Positions 6,434 to 7,109 of a DNA stretch of 7,109 bases are shown here, in pieces. The position numbers were made by a program, and so were the translations under genes. Numbering within the stretch: the first letter of the stretch is position 1; every line of letters begins with the position of its first letter. The stretch comes from Lachnospiraceae bacterium (GTDB lineage Bacteria > Bacillota_A > Clostridia > Lachnospirales > Lachnospiraceae), in assembly GCA_028694115.1 (NCBI GenBank), contig JAQUUB010000060.1, forward strand, positions 1 through 7,109, read 5' to 3'. The notes under the pieces are model-generated. The model did not search any database, was not told the origin of the DNA, and worked only from the letters and a program-made list of their open reading frames with translations.

Positions 6434-7107
6434 GCGCCTAACTCCTTAAATGTCAGTAGTTTGTCTCTGTAATATTCATATTGCTTCCTGCGTGCTTCAA
6501 TTTCTGCTGGGAGACCTTCTGATATGTCATTGCAAAGAGAATCAAATCGCTCCAAGATATCAATAATCTTCTTTTGCTTTTCAATACTTGGTAATGGAAT
6601 TTCCATGTCCAAAACTAAAGTTGAATTCAAATCTCCCCTGGCACCTTGTTTTTTTGAAAGTAATTCTTCATACTGATTTGAAACACAATAAAAAACATAT
6701 TTATATAATGCCTTAGAACTATCAATTTCCAAGTTCAAACAATGTTGATTTGTAGTTGTCTCAAATTTATTAATTGCACAACGTCCTGCTGTCGCACCTG
6801 AAATTGCTACAATAACACAATTAGCTGAAATCCATTTAACAGCTGTCTTTTTTACCGCCTCTTCTGTAATAAAACTGCTTACTTCTCTAATTTCATTAAA
6901 TTTAACATCTTGTGTTCGCAACCATGGTATTGTACCATTTTCATAGTATTCACCTTTCCCCTTTGTTGGAGTTGCTCCAGAACAATGATTTTTTATTACC
7001 GTACGTAATTTAACCTTTGAAACATTACAAGCCAATAATTGTGTTCGATAATATTCATACTGCTTTTTTCTTGCTGTAAGCTCTGCTGTAAGCTCTGCTG
7101 TAAGCTC
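6430..7107 (-). CDS. hsdS: Type I specificity subunit, C-terminal part (open at right edge)
   Basis: HsdS reads the split DNA target for the methylase and the nuclease. Only its last 225 codons are in the window, and the 5' half (first recognition domain) lies beyond 7109. From the edge inward come tandem E-L-T-A repeats and the central conserved helix A-R-K-K-Q-Y-E-Y-Y-R-T-Q-L-L. The second target recognition domain follows (S-G-A-T-P-T-K-G, I-P-W-L-R-T-Q-D-V, S-G-A-T-A-G-R, T-T-N-Q-H-C, then I-P-L-P-S-I-E-K-Q-K-K-I), and then the distal helix A-R-R-K-Q-Y-E-Y-Y-R-D-K-L-L. The near-identical helices are the two spacer arms of HsdS. An internal TTG at 7033-7035 is not a real start, because homologous sequence continues upstream of it. 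The TGA stop (6430-6432) overlaps the hsdR start. Confidence 0.93.
   Translation of the reverse strand, partial: ELTAELTAELTARKKQYEYYRTQLLACNVSKVKLRTVIKNHCSGATPTKGKGEYYENGTIPWLRTQDVKFNEIREVSSFITEEAVKKTAVKWISANCVIVAISGATAGRCAINKFETTTNQHCLNLEIDSSKALYKYVFYCVSNQYEELLSKKQGARGDLNSTLVLDMEIPLPSIEKQKKIIDILERFDSLCNDISEGLPAEIEARRKQYEYYRDKLLTFKELGA
6442..6447 (-). promoter_or_regulatory. Ribosome binding site of hsdR inside hsdS
   Basis: AAGGAG on the minus strand lies 8 nt before the hsdR ATG, within the last codons of hsdS. Together with the ATGA overlap it suggests coupled translation and balanced subunit output. Confidence 0.75.
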
Positions 7108-7109
7108 TG
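7072..7109 (-). repeat. 12-bp tandem repeats encoding the (TAEL)n spacer of HsdS
   Basis: Three exact copies of a 12-bp unit (plus-strand TGCTGTAAGCTC at 7072-7083, 7084-7095, 7096-7107) and the start of a fourth run off the window edge. On the coding strand each is GAG-CTT-ACA-GCA (E-L-T-A), in frame with hsdS and just before the central conserved helix. EcoR124I and its EcoR124/3 variant differ by two versus three such T-A-E-L units, which changes the gap between the two half-sites of the recognition sequence. The full copy number here is unknown. Confidence 0.9.

Noticed and set aside
7033..7035. TTG as the start of a short hsdS
   Set aside because: The frame remains open upstream and encodes the central HsdS helix and T-A-E-L repeats, so the gene continues past the window edge.

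Overview
The window is AT-rich (Firmicutes-like) DNA with strong GGAGGT-type ribosome binding sites. Two genes start with TTG, and the remains of an IS66-family element have a clostridial look. A gut-type Clostridia host (Lachnospiraceae or a relative) is the best guess. This rests on sequence style and is not proven by any marker gene.

From right to left, almost the whole window is one minus-strand gene string. It starts with the C-terminal half of hsdS (open at the right edge), overlaps by 4 nt into a full-length hsdR, then continues with a GIY-YIG nuclease-like protein carrying a DUF4357 domain, and ends with a DUF4062 protein. hsdM and the start of hsdS should lie beyond position 7109. 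HsdR has all nuclease and helicase motifs and the same length as EcoR124I HsdR. At the window edge hsdS carries tandem 12-bp repeats encoding (T-A-E-L)n, the variable spacer known from EcoR124I/EcoDXXI, so this is a type IC-like restriction-modification system. The two genes after hsdR have no terminator in front of them and look like accessory defence genes of the same operon.

Between the operon and the left part lies about 240 bp of highly structured DNA (834-1073). It holds a minus-strand rho-independent terminator and six closely packed hairpins. The last two flank a sequence that matches the nick region of RSF1010/pIP501/pSK41-type (MOBQ) transfer origins, with the expected inverted repeat just 5' of the nick. 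This is read as an oriT, so the restriction operon appears to ride on a conjugative or mobilizable element, on the side predicted to enter the recipient first.

The left 711 bp are a damaged IS66 element: an end with the GTAAGCG terminus at 711, an intact tnpA, and a tnpB cut off after about 16 codons by a short sequence with a 15-bp inverted repeat. The IS end interrupts an unrecognised plus-strand gene, of which 38 C-terminal codons remain (712-828).
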